Shown here piece by piece: positions 8,729-17,020 of a stretch of 64,000 nt of DNA; position 1 is the stretch's first letter; each line of letters starts with the position of its first letter. This DNA comes from Winogradskyella echinorum. Lineage in GTDB: Bacteria; Bacteroidota; Bacteroidia; Flavobacteriales; Flavobacteriaceae. The notes beneath the pieces were generated by a model that saw nothing but the letters and a program-made list of their open reading frames with translations, had not been told where the DNA came from and made no database searches. A program made the position numbers and the translations under genes. The stretch covers positions 1,054,001 through 1,118,000 of the forward strand of contig NZ_JACOQD010000001.1 in assembly GCF_014297365.1 (NCBI RefSeq), read 5' to 3'.

Positions 8729-10027
8729 ATGAAAAAGTGTGTTTCGTATATAAGTTTAGTTTTATTGATGCTTCAAGGATTGCAGGCACAACTTATAAAC
8801 GGCTCACCAGAATCTCAAGGTTACGACTCCATAAAAATAAAAACACAAGTAGATTCTATAATGCAAGAAGGTATTATAGAAAAAGCCTTTCCTGGTGCAC
8901 AACTTTTAGTAGCCAAAAACGGAGCTATTATTTTTCATGAAGCTTATGGATTTCATACCTATGATAGTATTCAAAAAGTGCAAAAAAATGATGTTTATGA
9001 CTTAGCATCAGTCACAAAAATTGTTGGCCCTTTACCTGCTTTGATGAAACTTTATGAGGAAGGTAAAATAGACTTAGATCAACCTTTTAGCACCTATTGG
9101 AAATCTTGGAGACATAAACGAGATAAAAAAAATATTACACTAAGGGAATTGTTAGCGCATCAATCGGGAATGATTCCTTATATTGTTTTTTTAGAAGCTG
9201 TTTACAAAAAGAATAAGCGATTTAAAAAACGGTTCATCAGGTCAAAAAAATCGAAACGCTTTTCGAGACAAGTATCAGAAAATTTATTTGTTAATCCTCG
9301 ATTTGAAAATAAGATATTTCGAAAAATTTCGCGTTCTAAAGTGTCTGACGAAAAAATCTATCGCTATTCGGGATTGGCTTCATTAATCTATCCTAAACTC
9401 ATAGAAAATCTAACTGGAAAATCTTATACATCATACCTTCAAAATAATTTTTATACTCCTTTGGGTTGTAATACGCTTGGTTATTTACCTTTAGAAAAAG
9501 GCTTTAAAAATGCTATTGTGCCTGCCGAAATAGATACTGTTTTAAGAAAAACGATAACTAAAGCTTGGGTACATGATGAAAACGCAGCTCTTTTAGGTGG
9601 AATTTCTGGTAATGCAGGTTTATTTGGGTCTGCAGAAGATTTAGCAAAGTATATGCAAATGTTAGTACAAGAAGGTCGTTATAATGGTCAACAATTATTA
9701 AAGCCAGAAACCATAAAAGAGTTTACTAAAATTCAATATCCAGACAATAATAATCGTCGTGGTTTAGGGTTTGATAAACCACTCATTGGTAATGACACTT
9801 TAAGTATTAAAAAATCATATCCAGCACCTCAAGTTAGTAAAGAGAGTTATGGACATGCTGGTTTTACAGGTACATTTGTTTGGGCAGATCCTAAAAATGA
9901 TTTGGTTTTTATTTTTCTTTCTAATAGAGTATACCCAAACAGATCGCATAGAAATATTTATAATTTGAATATTCGCCCTAGATTACAACAAGTGTTTTAT
10001 CTTAACTCTAATGACACCAAAAAATAA
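8729..10027 (+). CDS. secreted serine hydrolase (class C beta-lactamase / PBP-like)
   Basis: 432 residues with a signal peptide (1-~20, ending LQAQ). The class C/DD-peptidase nucleophile motif is S94-V-T-K97, the second motif is Y-S-G in YRYSGLASLIY, and a third-motif equivalent is HAGFTGTF near the end. The residues around 150-200 form a very basic insert. It likely acts in the periplasm on peptidoglycan or a small ester or amide; a true antibiotic-hydrolysing role cannot be claimed. It is 13 bases downstream of hemB and its stop is 3 bases from the convergent neighbour's stop. Confidence 0.85.
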   Translation: MKKCVSYISLVLLMLQGLQAQLINGSPESQGYDSIKIKTQVDSIMQEGIIEKAFPGAQLLVAKNGAIIFHEAYGFHTYDSIQKVQKNDVYDLASVTKIVGPLPALMKLYEEGKIDLDQPFSTYWKSWRHKRDKKNITLRELLAHQSGMIPYIVFLEAVYKKNKRFKKRFIRSKKSKRFSRQVSENLFVNPRFENKIFRKISRSKVSDEKIYRYSGLASLIYPKLIENLTGKSYTSYLQNNFYTPLGCNTLGYLPLEKGFKNAIVPAEIDTVLRKTITKAWVHDENAALLGGISGNAGLFGSAEDLAKYMQMLVQEGRYNGQQLLKPETIKEFTKIQYPDNNNRRGLGFDKPLIGNDTLSIKKSYPAPQVSKESYGHAGFTGTFVWADPKNDLVFIFLSNRVYPNRSHRNIYNLNIRPRLQQVFYLNSNDTKK

Positions 10028-10030
10028 ATC

Positions 10031-12793
10031 TTAACGTTCAGCTTTTCTTAAGGTGTAAGTTTTCTCAATATATCCTATTTTACCATCTTTAGAAATGGCT
10101 TCAACTATTACCGAAACTTCACCTATGTGATCATCATTATAGTATTCTAAAATATATTCTCCTTTAGAATTTAAGGTAATATTTGGTGACCAGTGGATTA
10201 CACTTCTATTATCTGGTATTACCCAATCTTGATTGTTTAAAGTTTCATAATTTGGAGCGTAAAATTCCACACTTTTTGAAAAGCCACTAACATAGTCAGT
10301 TAAGACACCTTTTGCTTTAGTTATACCATATAGACCATTGCCCGATTTTGTATATATGTTTAAATAACTTACTCTATTTGCTCCAAAGTTTACATTACCA
10401 GTCCCAAATATTTCAAATACATAACGATAAACATCTCTAGCGCTTTCTATAATATCAATACTACTTACCTCATCTGCAGGTATGTTCTGAATTTCGTCAT
10501 AATCTTCATAATAGACAGGAATGTTATCAATTAATACCAAAGTAATATCTGAATTCCATACTTTGGCATAATACCATGGTGGAATGTCGTGTACTGTTCT
10601 AATCCTAATCTTATCAGGATATTTAGCTTTTAAAACACTGTAAACACCAAAATTCCAATCGGGAGCTACTTCTATGAATTCTTCACCATCAATTACGTAT
10701 GTTGGCTCACCATGCAACTCAATAGATTTTTCTCTTGCCGGTGTTAATTTATAGTCTCGTAGCTTTACTTCATCTAAGGCAATGGTATTGTGCGCCACCT
10801 CATAATCGCGTTGTATCTTGTTATCTGCTTCTAATCGTTCCGTAAAAGTAGATATGATTTGACTTGGTAATTCAATGGTTTGCTCAGCTCTAAGCTTTAT
10901 TTTAGGATTCCACTTTTTGTCCAGATTAATACCAAAATCTATAGGTTCACCCTTTTTATTTACCACTTGCATAAAAAGTTCTGCTCTGGGTTTATACAAA
11001 TCTTCTAGCTCAAAATAATATCTACCACTTGAATCTATCTCTTGCTTGTAAATGTCTTCTGTCTCTCCATAAACAATCATATTGAGGTCCAAAGGTTTCT
11101 TTGGTCGTTTTTTAGGATTAAAGTATTCTCCAATGGTGCCAGAAACAACCAATCGCTTTTCTGGTTTATAGATGTAATTGGTACTTGCTATTGAATTTTG
11201 GTATTTATAGTTACGCCAACCTTGACTTAATAGTAAGGCATCTAAATCTAAAGCTCTGTTTTTGTTGTTATCATTAAAATAATACCTAGGGTTTTCAATA
11301 AAACCTTTTAACTCTGAACTAAGTAGTAAATGAGATATTAAATTTGGTTTGTAAGTCTTTGATGCATCTGCTTTTTCCTTATCTATAACTAAAACCGATA
11401 AGCTTTTGCCTTCTGGTACTTGTAAACTATCTAATTGAATCTTTAAGGTGGTTTTTTCTCTTTGGCTGTAACTAGTTCTATTACTTTCTAAATCTAATTT
11501 TAATCTATTATTTAGTTTAGTATTAAAAACTAAGCGTTCACTTATAATTTGGGCTTTATCATTTAAAACCGTGATTTTAATTATGCCTTCAGGTAGTGAT
11601 TTTGATGAAATTGATGTGGTAATAGTGTCTTTACTTTTAAAACTTAAATCATGATATTTAATGCCTCTTGATTCGGTCTGGATTCTAATATTACCTTTAC
11701 TTTTTACATTTGAAGCTAATAAAATTCTTATGTCATCCTTTAATCTTACAACCGATAAAACATTCCCTGTGCCTTTAGCTATTGGTAAACTATAGGTATA
11801 TGTAACATCATTAACACTTACTTCTGCATAGTAATTACTACCTCTTTTTGGCAATAGTTTAAAGGTGCCTAAGCCCAAATTATTACTATTAAAACTAGTA
11901 ATATCATTACCTTTCCCATCCTTAATAAGTCCAGATATCTCGTAGCCTAATCCTTGGTAATCTATCGCTTTAAATGCAACTGTACTTAATAAACCATTAA
12001 CTAATTTACCTCCTTCAGGAAAAAATTGAACATCTAAGTAATCTTTATCTATTACGATCGTTTTTGCATAACTATCTGGTGTGCTTGCTTCAAATATTTT
12101 GCCTGAAGCCTGCGTATTAAACTTTAACTCTGCTTGGGTTACCTTTTCTGGTAATCTATAGTTTAACTTATAAATATTCTCCTTGTTTTTTTTGAGCTCT
12201 ATGGTGTCTATACTTTTACCTGTATCAATATATAATTGTAGTTTCCCTCTATGATTTGGATTAAGTACTCTTGGGTTAATATCTGCTGAAAGTGTGTTGA
12301 TACTGTCTGTAGTTACTACAACATTGATGATTGGATTTTTTAGCTTTTTGTTTTCATCAAGATTTAATACATCTATTGATTGGGTAAACATAAAGTCTTC
12401 TTCAAAATTTCGGTTCCAGTGTGTATAGGCTCTAATTAAATATTTACCCGACTTATAACCCTTTTGTAACTCAAAAGAACCACTTGCTATACCTCCCTTT
12501 AACTTCAATATCTTTTTTTCAACTAAGGTCTCGTTAAAATCTATGAGTTCTACATGCAGTACTTCACTAATATCAGATAGACTGTTATCATAAGATCTCG
12601 ATACTACTGTTTTAAACCAAATCGTTTCACCTGTTTGATAAATAGTATTATCTAATTGTAGATAGATTTTCTCTGCTAAACTGTGTTTTGTTAGAGATGG
12701 CTTAGTAATATTATTGATTATCTGTGCCTCGACCTTTAGAGAGGTGAAACCTAATAGCAGTAATAAAAAAAATAGAGTAAAGTTATAACGCAT
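10031..12793 (-). CDS. large secreted MG2-like protein with TonB-plug-like C-terminal part
   Basis: The start is set at 12793: it begins with a clear signal peptide (MRYNFTLFFLLLLLGFTSL, ending KVEAQ) and a -7 box lies just upstream, inside the longer open frame. About 920 residues. The N-terminal region (AEKIYLQLDNTIYQTGETIWFK...) resembles the MG2 domain of alpha-2-macroglobulins, followed by repeated beta-rich segments. Around residues 680-830 a segment (EPTYVIDGEEF..., ADEVSSIDIIE) resembles a TonB-receptor plug (SusC-like), but there is no 22-strand barrel behind it. Proteins of this layout are common in Flavobacteriia and mostly uncharacterised; localisation at the cell surface or periplasm is inferred. 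Confidence 0.75.
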   Translation of the reverse strand: MRYNFTLFFLLLLLGFTSLKVEAQIINNITKPSLTKHSLAEKIYLQLDNTIYQTGETIWFKTVVSRSYDNSLSDISEVLHVELIDFNETLVEKKILKLKGGIASGSFELQKGYKSGKYLIRAYTHWNRNFEEDFMFTQSIDVLNLDENKKLKNPIINVVVTTDSINTLSADINPRVLNPNHRGKLQLYIDTGKSIDTIELKKNKENIYKLNYRLPEKVTQAELKFNTQASGKIFEASTPDSYAKTIVIDKDYLDVQFFPEGGKLVNGLLSTVAFKAIDYQGLGYEISGLIKDGKGNDITSFNSNNLGLGTFKLLPKRGSNYYAEVSVNDVTYTYSLPIAKGTGNVLSVVRLKDDIRILLASNVKSKGNIRIQTESRGIKYHDLSFKSKDTITTSISSKSLPEGIIKITVLNDKAQIISERLVFNTKLNNRLKLDLESNRTSYSQREKTTLKIQLDSLQVPEGKSLSVLVIDKEKADASKTYKPNLISHLLLSSELKGFIENPRYYFNDNNKNRALDLDALLLSQGWRNYKYQNSIASTNYIYKPEKRLVVSGTIGEYFNPKKRPKKPLDLNMIVYGETEDIYKQEIDSSGRYYFELEDLYKPRAELFMQVVNKKGEPIDFGINLDKKWNPKIKLRAEQTIELPSQIISTFTERLEADNKIQRDYEVAHNTIALDEVKLRDYKLTPAREKSIELHGEPTYVIDGEEFIEVAPDWNFGVYSVLKAKYPDKIRIRTVHDIPPWYYAKVWNSDITLVLIDNIPVYYEDYDEIQNIPADEVSSIDIIESARDVYRYVFEIFGTGNVNFGANRVSYLNIYTKSGNGLYGITKAKGVLTDYVSGFSKSVEFYAPNYETLNNQDWVIPDNRSVIHWSPNITLNSKGEYILEYYNDDHIGEVSVIVEAISKDGKIGYIEKTYTLRKAER

Positions 12794-12852
12794 ATAACAA
12801 AGTTTAATTAGAGGATTAAGAAATTGTACTATACTATGTCTTATTATTCTCT

Positions 12853-12860
12853 CAAAAATA
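12853..12860 (-). promoter_or_regulatory. -7 box of the MG2-like gene
   Basis: The minus strand reads TATTTTTG (TAnnTTTG). It lies 60 bases upstream of the start at 12793 but inside the longer open frame to 12889, supporting the downstream start. Confidence 0.4.
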
Positions 12861-12968
12861 ATACCAAAATACATCTTTAAAATAATCATACTTTTTTTAA
12901 TTAATTCTATTAATCTTTAATTTCGTACGATGATTTAAATTACTTATCCCTTTTAAGTATTCATTTTG

Positions 12969-12976
12969 TAACTTTG
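12969..12976 (+). promoter_or_regulatory. -7 box of the CNNM gene
   Basis: TAACTTTG, a full match to TAnnTTTG, 26 bases before the ATG at 13002. No clear -33 element. Confidence 0.45.
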
Positions 12977-13001
12977 TGTTAATTAAACTTATATCCTATT
13001 A

Positions 13002-14120
13002 ATGGGCTTACTCATTTTTTACGCTGTCATATCTATTTTCTTTTCCTTTTTGTGTTCTATTTTAGAAGCTGTACTTCTAAGTATTACTCCAACTTTTATT
13101 AATATAAAAAAGAAGGAAGGCAAAGCTTATGCTACCGAATTAGAAGAACTAAAAAAAGACGTCGATCGTCCTTTAATTGCAATACTAACGCTAAATACTA
13201 TTGCCCATACAGTTGGTGCCATTTTGGTTGGTGTGCAAGCTAAAGTTGCTTACGCAGAACTTTATGGAACTACAAAGCGAACTATTTTAGGTATTGAATT
13301 CACTGAAGATATAATGGTGGGTGTTGTTTCTACTATAATGACCATTTTAATTTTGGTAGCTTCAGAAATTATACCAAAAACCATTGGCGCAACCTTTTGG
13401 AAGCAGCTCGCCAACTTTACATCAAAAGCACTCAACGTTTTAATCTTTCCTCTAAAATGGACAGGTATTTTATGGATACTTCAACTAACTACAAAATTAA
13501 TTGGCGGAAAAGGACATGGTAGTGTTTTAAGCAGAGAAGGCTTTGTTGCAATGACCGAAATTGCACACGAAGAAGGTGTGTTTGAAGAAAACGAAAGTAA
13601 GGTTATTAAAAACCTACTAACATTTAAAGAGGTACAAGCTAAAGATGTTATGACACCGCGTACTGTTATGAAAACTGAAAATGAAAGTATGACGGTTGAA
13701 GCATTTTTTAATGCCAACTCTAACATTAGATTTTCACGAATTCCTGTATTTACTGGTGATGCAGATAACATTACTGGAATAGTTTTAAAAGCTGAAGTTT
13801 TTAAAGAAATGGCACTTGGCAATAAGTCAAAATTATTAGCTGATATCAAAAGAAGCATCATAATTGTGAATCGTAACTTACCTATACCAACATTATTTGA
13901 GCAATTAGTAGAGAGTAGAAATCACTTAGCTTTAGTTGTAGATGAATATGGCTCAGTTAGTGGCCTTGTGACCATGGAAGACGTCATTGAAACTCTATTA
14001 GGACTCGAAATTATGGATGAAAGTGATAATGTTTCAGATTTACAAATGCTGGCTAGAAAAAGCTGGGAAACAAGAGCAAAACGTTTGGGTTTAATAGAAA
14101 ACGACAATCCTGAAGAGTAA
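13002..14120 (+). CDS. CNNM/CorC-type transmembrane protein with CBS pair
   Basis: 372 residues. The N-terminal ~150 residues form the DUF21/CNNM membrane domain with several helices and the conserved SEIIPKTIGA motif at the end of the third helix. Residues ~200-330 are a CBS pair (DVMTPRT..., SRIPVFTGDADNITGIV..., LVVDEYGSVSGLVTMEDVIE). The short end does not obviously contain the CorC/HlyC C-terminal domain. Family members are linked to Mg2+ export; the older name hemolysin is misleading. The TAATG overlap with ogt suggests coupling. Confidence 0.88.
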   Translation: MGLLIFYAVISIFFSFLCSILEAVLLSITPTFINIKKKEGKAYATELEELKKDVDRPLIAILTLNTIAHTVGAILVGVQAKVAYAELYGTTKRTILGIEFTEDIMVGVVSTIMTILILVASEIIPKTIGATFWKQLANFTSKALNVLIFPLKWTGILWILQLTTKLIGGKGHGSVLSREGFVAMTEIAHEEGVFEENESKVIKNLLTFKEVQAKDVMTPRTVMKTENESMTVEAFFNANSNIRFSRIPVFTGDADNITGIVLKAEVFKEMALGNKSKLLADIKRSIIIVNRNLPIPTLFEQLVESRNHLALVVDEYGSVSGLVTMEDVIETLLGLEIMDESDNVSDLQMLARKSWETRAKRLGLIENDNPEE

Positions 14121-14593
14121 TGCAAACCTGCTTTATTGAAACACCTCTTGGTAATGCTAAAATTGTTGGAGACAACAACGGCATTGCTTCCGTTTCAATA
14201 TTAGATACCGAAGAAGAATTATCTGAAGTTATACCTGAATCGCTTTTAGAGTGTGTAACTCAACTTAAGGCTTATTTTAAGAATGAGCGCAAAACGTTCA
14301 ACCTAAAACTTAATCCCGAAGGCACTGCTTTTCAGAAAAACGTTTGGAATCAATTAGCAACTATTCCATACGGTAAAACGCTCTCTTACCTCCAACTATC
14401 AAAACAATTAGGTGATGTAAAAGCTATAAGAGCTGTGGCTAATGCAAATGGTAAAAATCCACTCTGGATAATAATTCCTTGTCATCGCGTAATTGGTAGC
14501 GATGGAAGTTTAACTGGTTATGCTGGAGGTTTGCACAGAAAGCAATGGTTACTTAACCACGAAAGTGCATACAAACAACAATCATTATTTTAA
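14120..14593 (+). CDS. ogt: methylated-DNA-[protein]-cysteine S-methyltransferase
   Basis: Suicide repair protein that moves the alkyl group from O6-alkylguanine to its own cysteine. The acceptor is C121 in IIPCHRVIG, followed by GSLTGYAGGLHRKQWLL; the helix-turn-helix region is TAFQKNVWNQLATIPYG. At 157 residues it contains only the Ogt domain, with no AraC/Ada part. Its ATG shares one base with the upstream stop codon. Confidence 0.95.
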   Translation: MQTCFIETPLGNAKIVGDNNGIASVSILDTEEELSEVIPESLLECVTQLKAYFKNERKTFNLKLNPEGTAFQKNVWNQLATIPYGKTLSYLQLSKQLGDVKAIRAVANANGKNPLWIIIPCHRVIGSDGSLTGYAGGLHRKQWLLNHESAYKQQSLF

Positions 14594-14630
14594 ATTCACT
14601 TTTACTATATTTAGTTTTTAAATAATTCTT

Positions 14631-15779
14631 ATGAAATTTCTAAAAAAGCTATTTAAGTTCTTAGTTATCTTTTTCGGTTTACTAATTGCTGTATTATACA
14701 TTACAGATACGGACTACCTTATAAAAGCCGTACGAACCATCTATCTAAAAGGGCACACCACAGCTTTTTTAGAGGATTATAAAGAGTTTGACAACCAAGT
14801 TATCGATATTGGTGCACCTCAACCTTGGCCAAATCACAAAGATTATAATAGTGCAAAAGAAACTAAACTATTGAATGAACTGAATAAAGTTTCAGGCACC
14901 ATAGCTTATGTTATCATAAAAAACGACAGCATATGGTTTGAAAATTATTATGATGGTTTCAACGAAAATTCTAAGTCTAATAGCTTTTCAATGGCTAAAA
15001 GTTATGTCTCTGGTTTAATGCAAAAAGCCATTCAAGATGGTTATATAAAAAGTTTAGACCAACCCGTTTGCGATTTTCTTCCTGCTTTTTGCGATGGTAA
15101 TGCGGCTAAAATGACGGTTGGTGATTTATCGAGCATGAGTTCTGGCACTAATTGGGATGAAGCTTACTATTCGCCTCTCTCTATCACTACACGTGCTTAT
15201 TTTGATGATGATTTGGCTAAAGTTATGAATGGGTTAAAGATGGAAACTGAGCCAGGAAAAAGTTTTAAATATGCAAGTGGAGATACACAAATGCTTGCTA
15301 TGGTGATTGAAAAAGCTAGCGGTAAAAAACTATACAACTATTTTGAAGAATGTTTTTGGAAACCACTAGGTGCAGAAAACGCAACATTATGGCAAGTAGA
15401 TAGTGAAGATCATGATTTAGTAAAAGCTTATTGCTGTATAGCTAGTAACGCCAAGGACTTTGCGCGTTATGGCAAATTATTTAAAGATTATGGCAAATGG
15501 AATGGCAGACAAATTTTAGATTCTACTTTTGTTGCCAAATCTGTTACGCCACGTTTTAGTGATGGAGAGATGTATGGTTATGGTTGGTGGTTAGCCAATT
15601 TTAATGATAAAGAAGTGTTTTATATGCGAGGTCATTTAGGGCAATTGGTTATTGTAATACCCGAAGACAACCTTATTGTTGTTAGACTAGGACATTCTAT
15701 TGAAAAATCTCAAGGAGACGCACATTCGCCTGATTTTTATACCTTTATAGATGAAGCATATGAGATGATGGAAAATTAA
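14631..15779 (+). CDS. membrane-anchored serine hydrolase (beta-lactamase family)
   Basis: 382 residues. An N-terminal hydrophobic helix (~8-24) anchors or exports the protein. The nucleophile motif is S120-M-A-K123, followed by YASGDTQ as the second motif and MRGHLGQLVIVIP near the end as the third-motif region. It resembles the class C-like amidase/esterase hydrolases (6-aminohexanoate hydrolase type). It is not closely similar to the hydrolase at 8729. The substrate is unknown. Confidence 0.85.
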   Translation: MKFLKKLFKFLVIFFGLLIAVLYITDTDYLIKAVRTIYLKGHTTAFLEDYKEFDNQVIDIGAPQPWPNHKDYNSAKETKLLNELNKVSGTIAYVIIKNDSIWFENYYDGFNENSKSNSFSMAKSYVSGLMQKAIQDGYIKSLDQPVCDFLPAFCDGNAAKMTVGDLSSMSSGTNWDEAYYSPLSITTRAYFDDDLAKVMNGLKMETEPGKSFKYASGDTQMLAMVIEKASGKKLYNYFEECFWKPLGAENATLWQVDSEDHDLVKAYCCIASNAKDFARYGKLFKDYGKWNGRQILDSTFVAKSVTPRFSDGEMYGYGWWLANFNDKEVFYMRGHLGQLVIVIPEDNLIVVRLGHSIEKSQGDAHSPDFYTFIDEAYEMMEN

Positions 15780-15791
15780 TTTTCACAAATT

Positions 15792-16268
15792 TTGGACAAA
15801 ATAATAACTAAACACCATCTATTTTTTCTGGCAATTGGAGGCTTCATGATCCTTTTAACTGTTCAATTCGCATATTTTATCGGAAAAATTGTAAATGAGT
15901 TACTAATATTTTATAACCAAAACCCCTTATTTTCTTTTGTAAGTAAAGAAATAATTCAGATTTTAATCTTTGCTCTTTGTATTTATTTTGGTTTAAAGAT
16001 GATAATAAATCAAAAAGAGATACAGTTAAAAAGCCTTAAAAAATCTTTTATTTGGTTAGTTATTCTTTATGTATTGATTCAGGTCCTCGATTCTTTATAT
16101 AGTTTTTATGGCATTTCTTCATTTGATGGATATATAGATAAATTGGCACTTTACAAAGATTATTTAAAAACCAATTATTTTATTTTAATTGTTTCATCTA
16201 TTGTATATTATTTACAATTATTGCTTTTTGGTATAATTGTAGTAAATCACTCAATTAAAAATGATTAG
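15792..16268 (+). CDS. small four-helix membrane protein, possibly DUF2975-like
   Basis: 158 residues with four hydrophobic helices (about 8-35, 48-70, 85-105, 130-152) and few charged residues. The layout resembles DUF2975 proteins, but I am not confident of the family. The start appears to be TTG, 12 bases after the preceding stop; the first in-frame ATG would remove half of helix 1. It overlaps the next gene by 8 bases, which supports its being real and co-transcribed. Confidence 0.6.
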   Translation: MDKIITKHHLFFLAIGGFMILLTVQFAYFIGKIVNELLIFYNQNPLFSFVSKEIIQILIFALCIYFGLKMIINQKEIQLKSLKKSFIWLVILYVLIQVLDSLYSFYGISSFDGYIDKLALYKDYLKTNYFILIVSSIVYYLQLLLFGIIVVNHSIKND

Positions 16269-16974
16269 CAAACTCAACTTAGAACATATTCTATTCTTAG
16301 ACATAGAAACTGTACCCGAAACAGAAAACTTCTCTGATTTAGATAAAACCAAACAAGATCTTTGGGATGCAAAATCGCGTTACCAACGTAAAGAAGAATT
16401 TACAGCAGAAGAATTTTACGACAGAGCAGGCATTTGGGCAGAGTTTGGTAAAATTATCTGTATTTCTGTTGGCTATTTTAAAATTGAAGGTGAATCTCGA
16501 AAGTTTAGAGTGACTTCGTTTTATGGTGATGAAATTAAAATTTTGAAAGATTTTAAGAATCTATTAATCTCTCATTTTAGCTCTAATAGACATTTGCTTT
16601 GTGCTCATAATGGTAAAGAATTCGATTTTCCTTACATAGCAAGACGAATGATAATTCACAACATAGAATTACCATACAAACTGAATTTGTTTGGTAAAAA
16701 ACCTTGGGAAGTACCACATCTTGATACTCTAGAACTTTGGAAATTTGGTGACTATAAAACCTATACCTCTTTAAAGTTATTGACTAATGTTTTAGGTATT
16801 CCATCTCCAAAGGATGATATAGATGGTAGTGAAGTGTATCGTGTTTATTACCAAGAAAAAGAAATAGATAGAATCATTACTTATTGCGAAAAAGACACCA
16901 TAGCTGTCGCTCAAATTTTCTTAAGATTAAGAGGAGACGAATTACTTCATGACAATGAAATAAAGCATATATAA
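16261..16974 (+). CDS. PolB-like 3'-5' exonuclease (DnaQ fold)
   Basis: 237 residues matching the predicted PolB-type exonuclease family. The ExoI motif is D14-x-E16 in LFLDIETVPE, the ExoII region is LCAHNGKEFDFPYIARR with its conserved Asn and Asp, and the ExoIII region is ITYCEKDTIAVAQIFLRL with Y-C-x-x-D. There is no polymerase domain, so it is a stand-alone nuclease, presumably acting in DNA or RNA processing. Its mRNA ends at the hairpin that follows. Confidence 0.85.
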   Translation: MISKLNLEHILFLDIETVPETENFSDLDKTKQDLWDAKSRYQRKEEFTAEEFYDRAGIWAEFGKIICISVGYFKIEGESRKFRVTSFYGDEIKILKDFKNLLISHFSSNRHLLCAHNGKEFDFPYIARRMIIHNIELPYKLNLFGKKPWEVPHLDTLELWKFGDYKTYTSLKLLTNVLGIPSPKDDIDGSEVYRVYYQEKEIDRIITYCEKDTIAVAQIFLRLRGDELLHDNEIKHI

Positions 16975-17004
16975 AAAAAGTCCTGATTTTCATCAGGACT
17001 TTTT
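16975..17004. terminator. bidirectional hairpin terminator
   Basis: AAAAAGTCCTGAT and ATCAGGACTTTTT pair around a TTTC loop. With U-tracts on both strands it can end the exonuclease transcript and the convergent metalloprotease transcript. Confidence 0.85.
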
Positions 17005-17020
17005 AAATAGTTGATTAGTA

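Noticed and set aside
8729-10027. True class C beta-lactamase conferring resistance
   Set aside because: The motifs only establish the serine hydrolase fold; the KTG-equivalent and overall divergence do not support calling a resistance enzyme.
12794-12889. Longer N-terminus for the MG2-like protein
   Set aside because: The downstream ATG at 12793 begins a clean signal peptide, and a -7 box lies inside the extension.
13481-13861. 126-codon antisense frame in the CNNM gene
   Set aside because: Shadow of a well-supported CNNM/CBS gene on the other strand; no motif or signal of its own.
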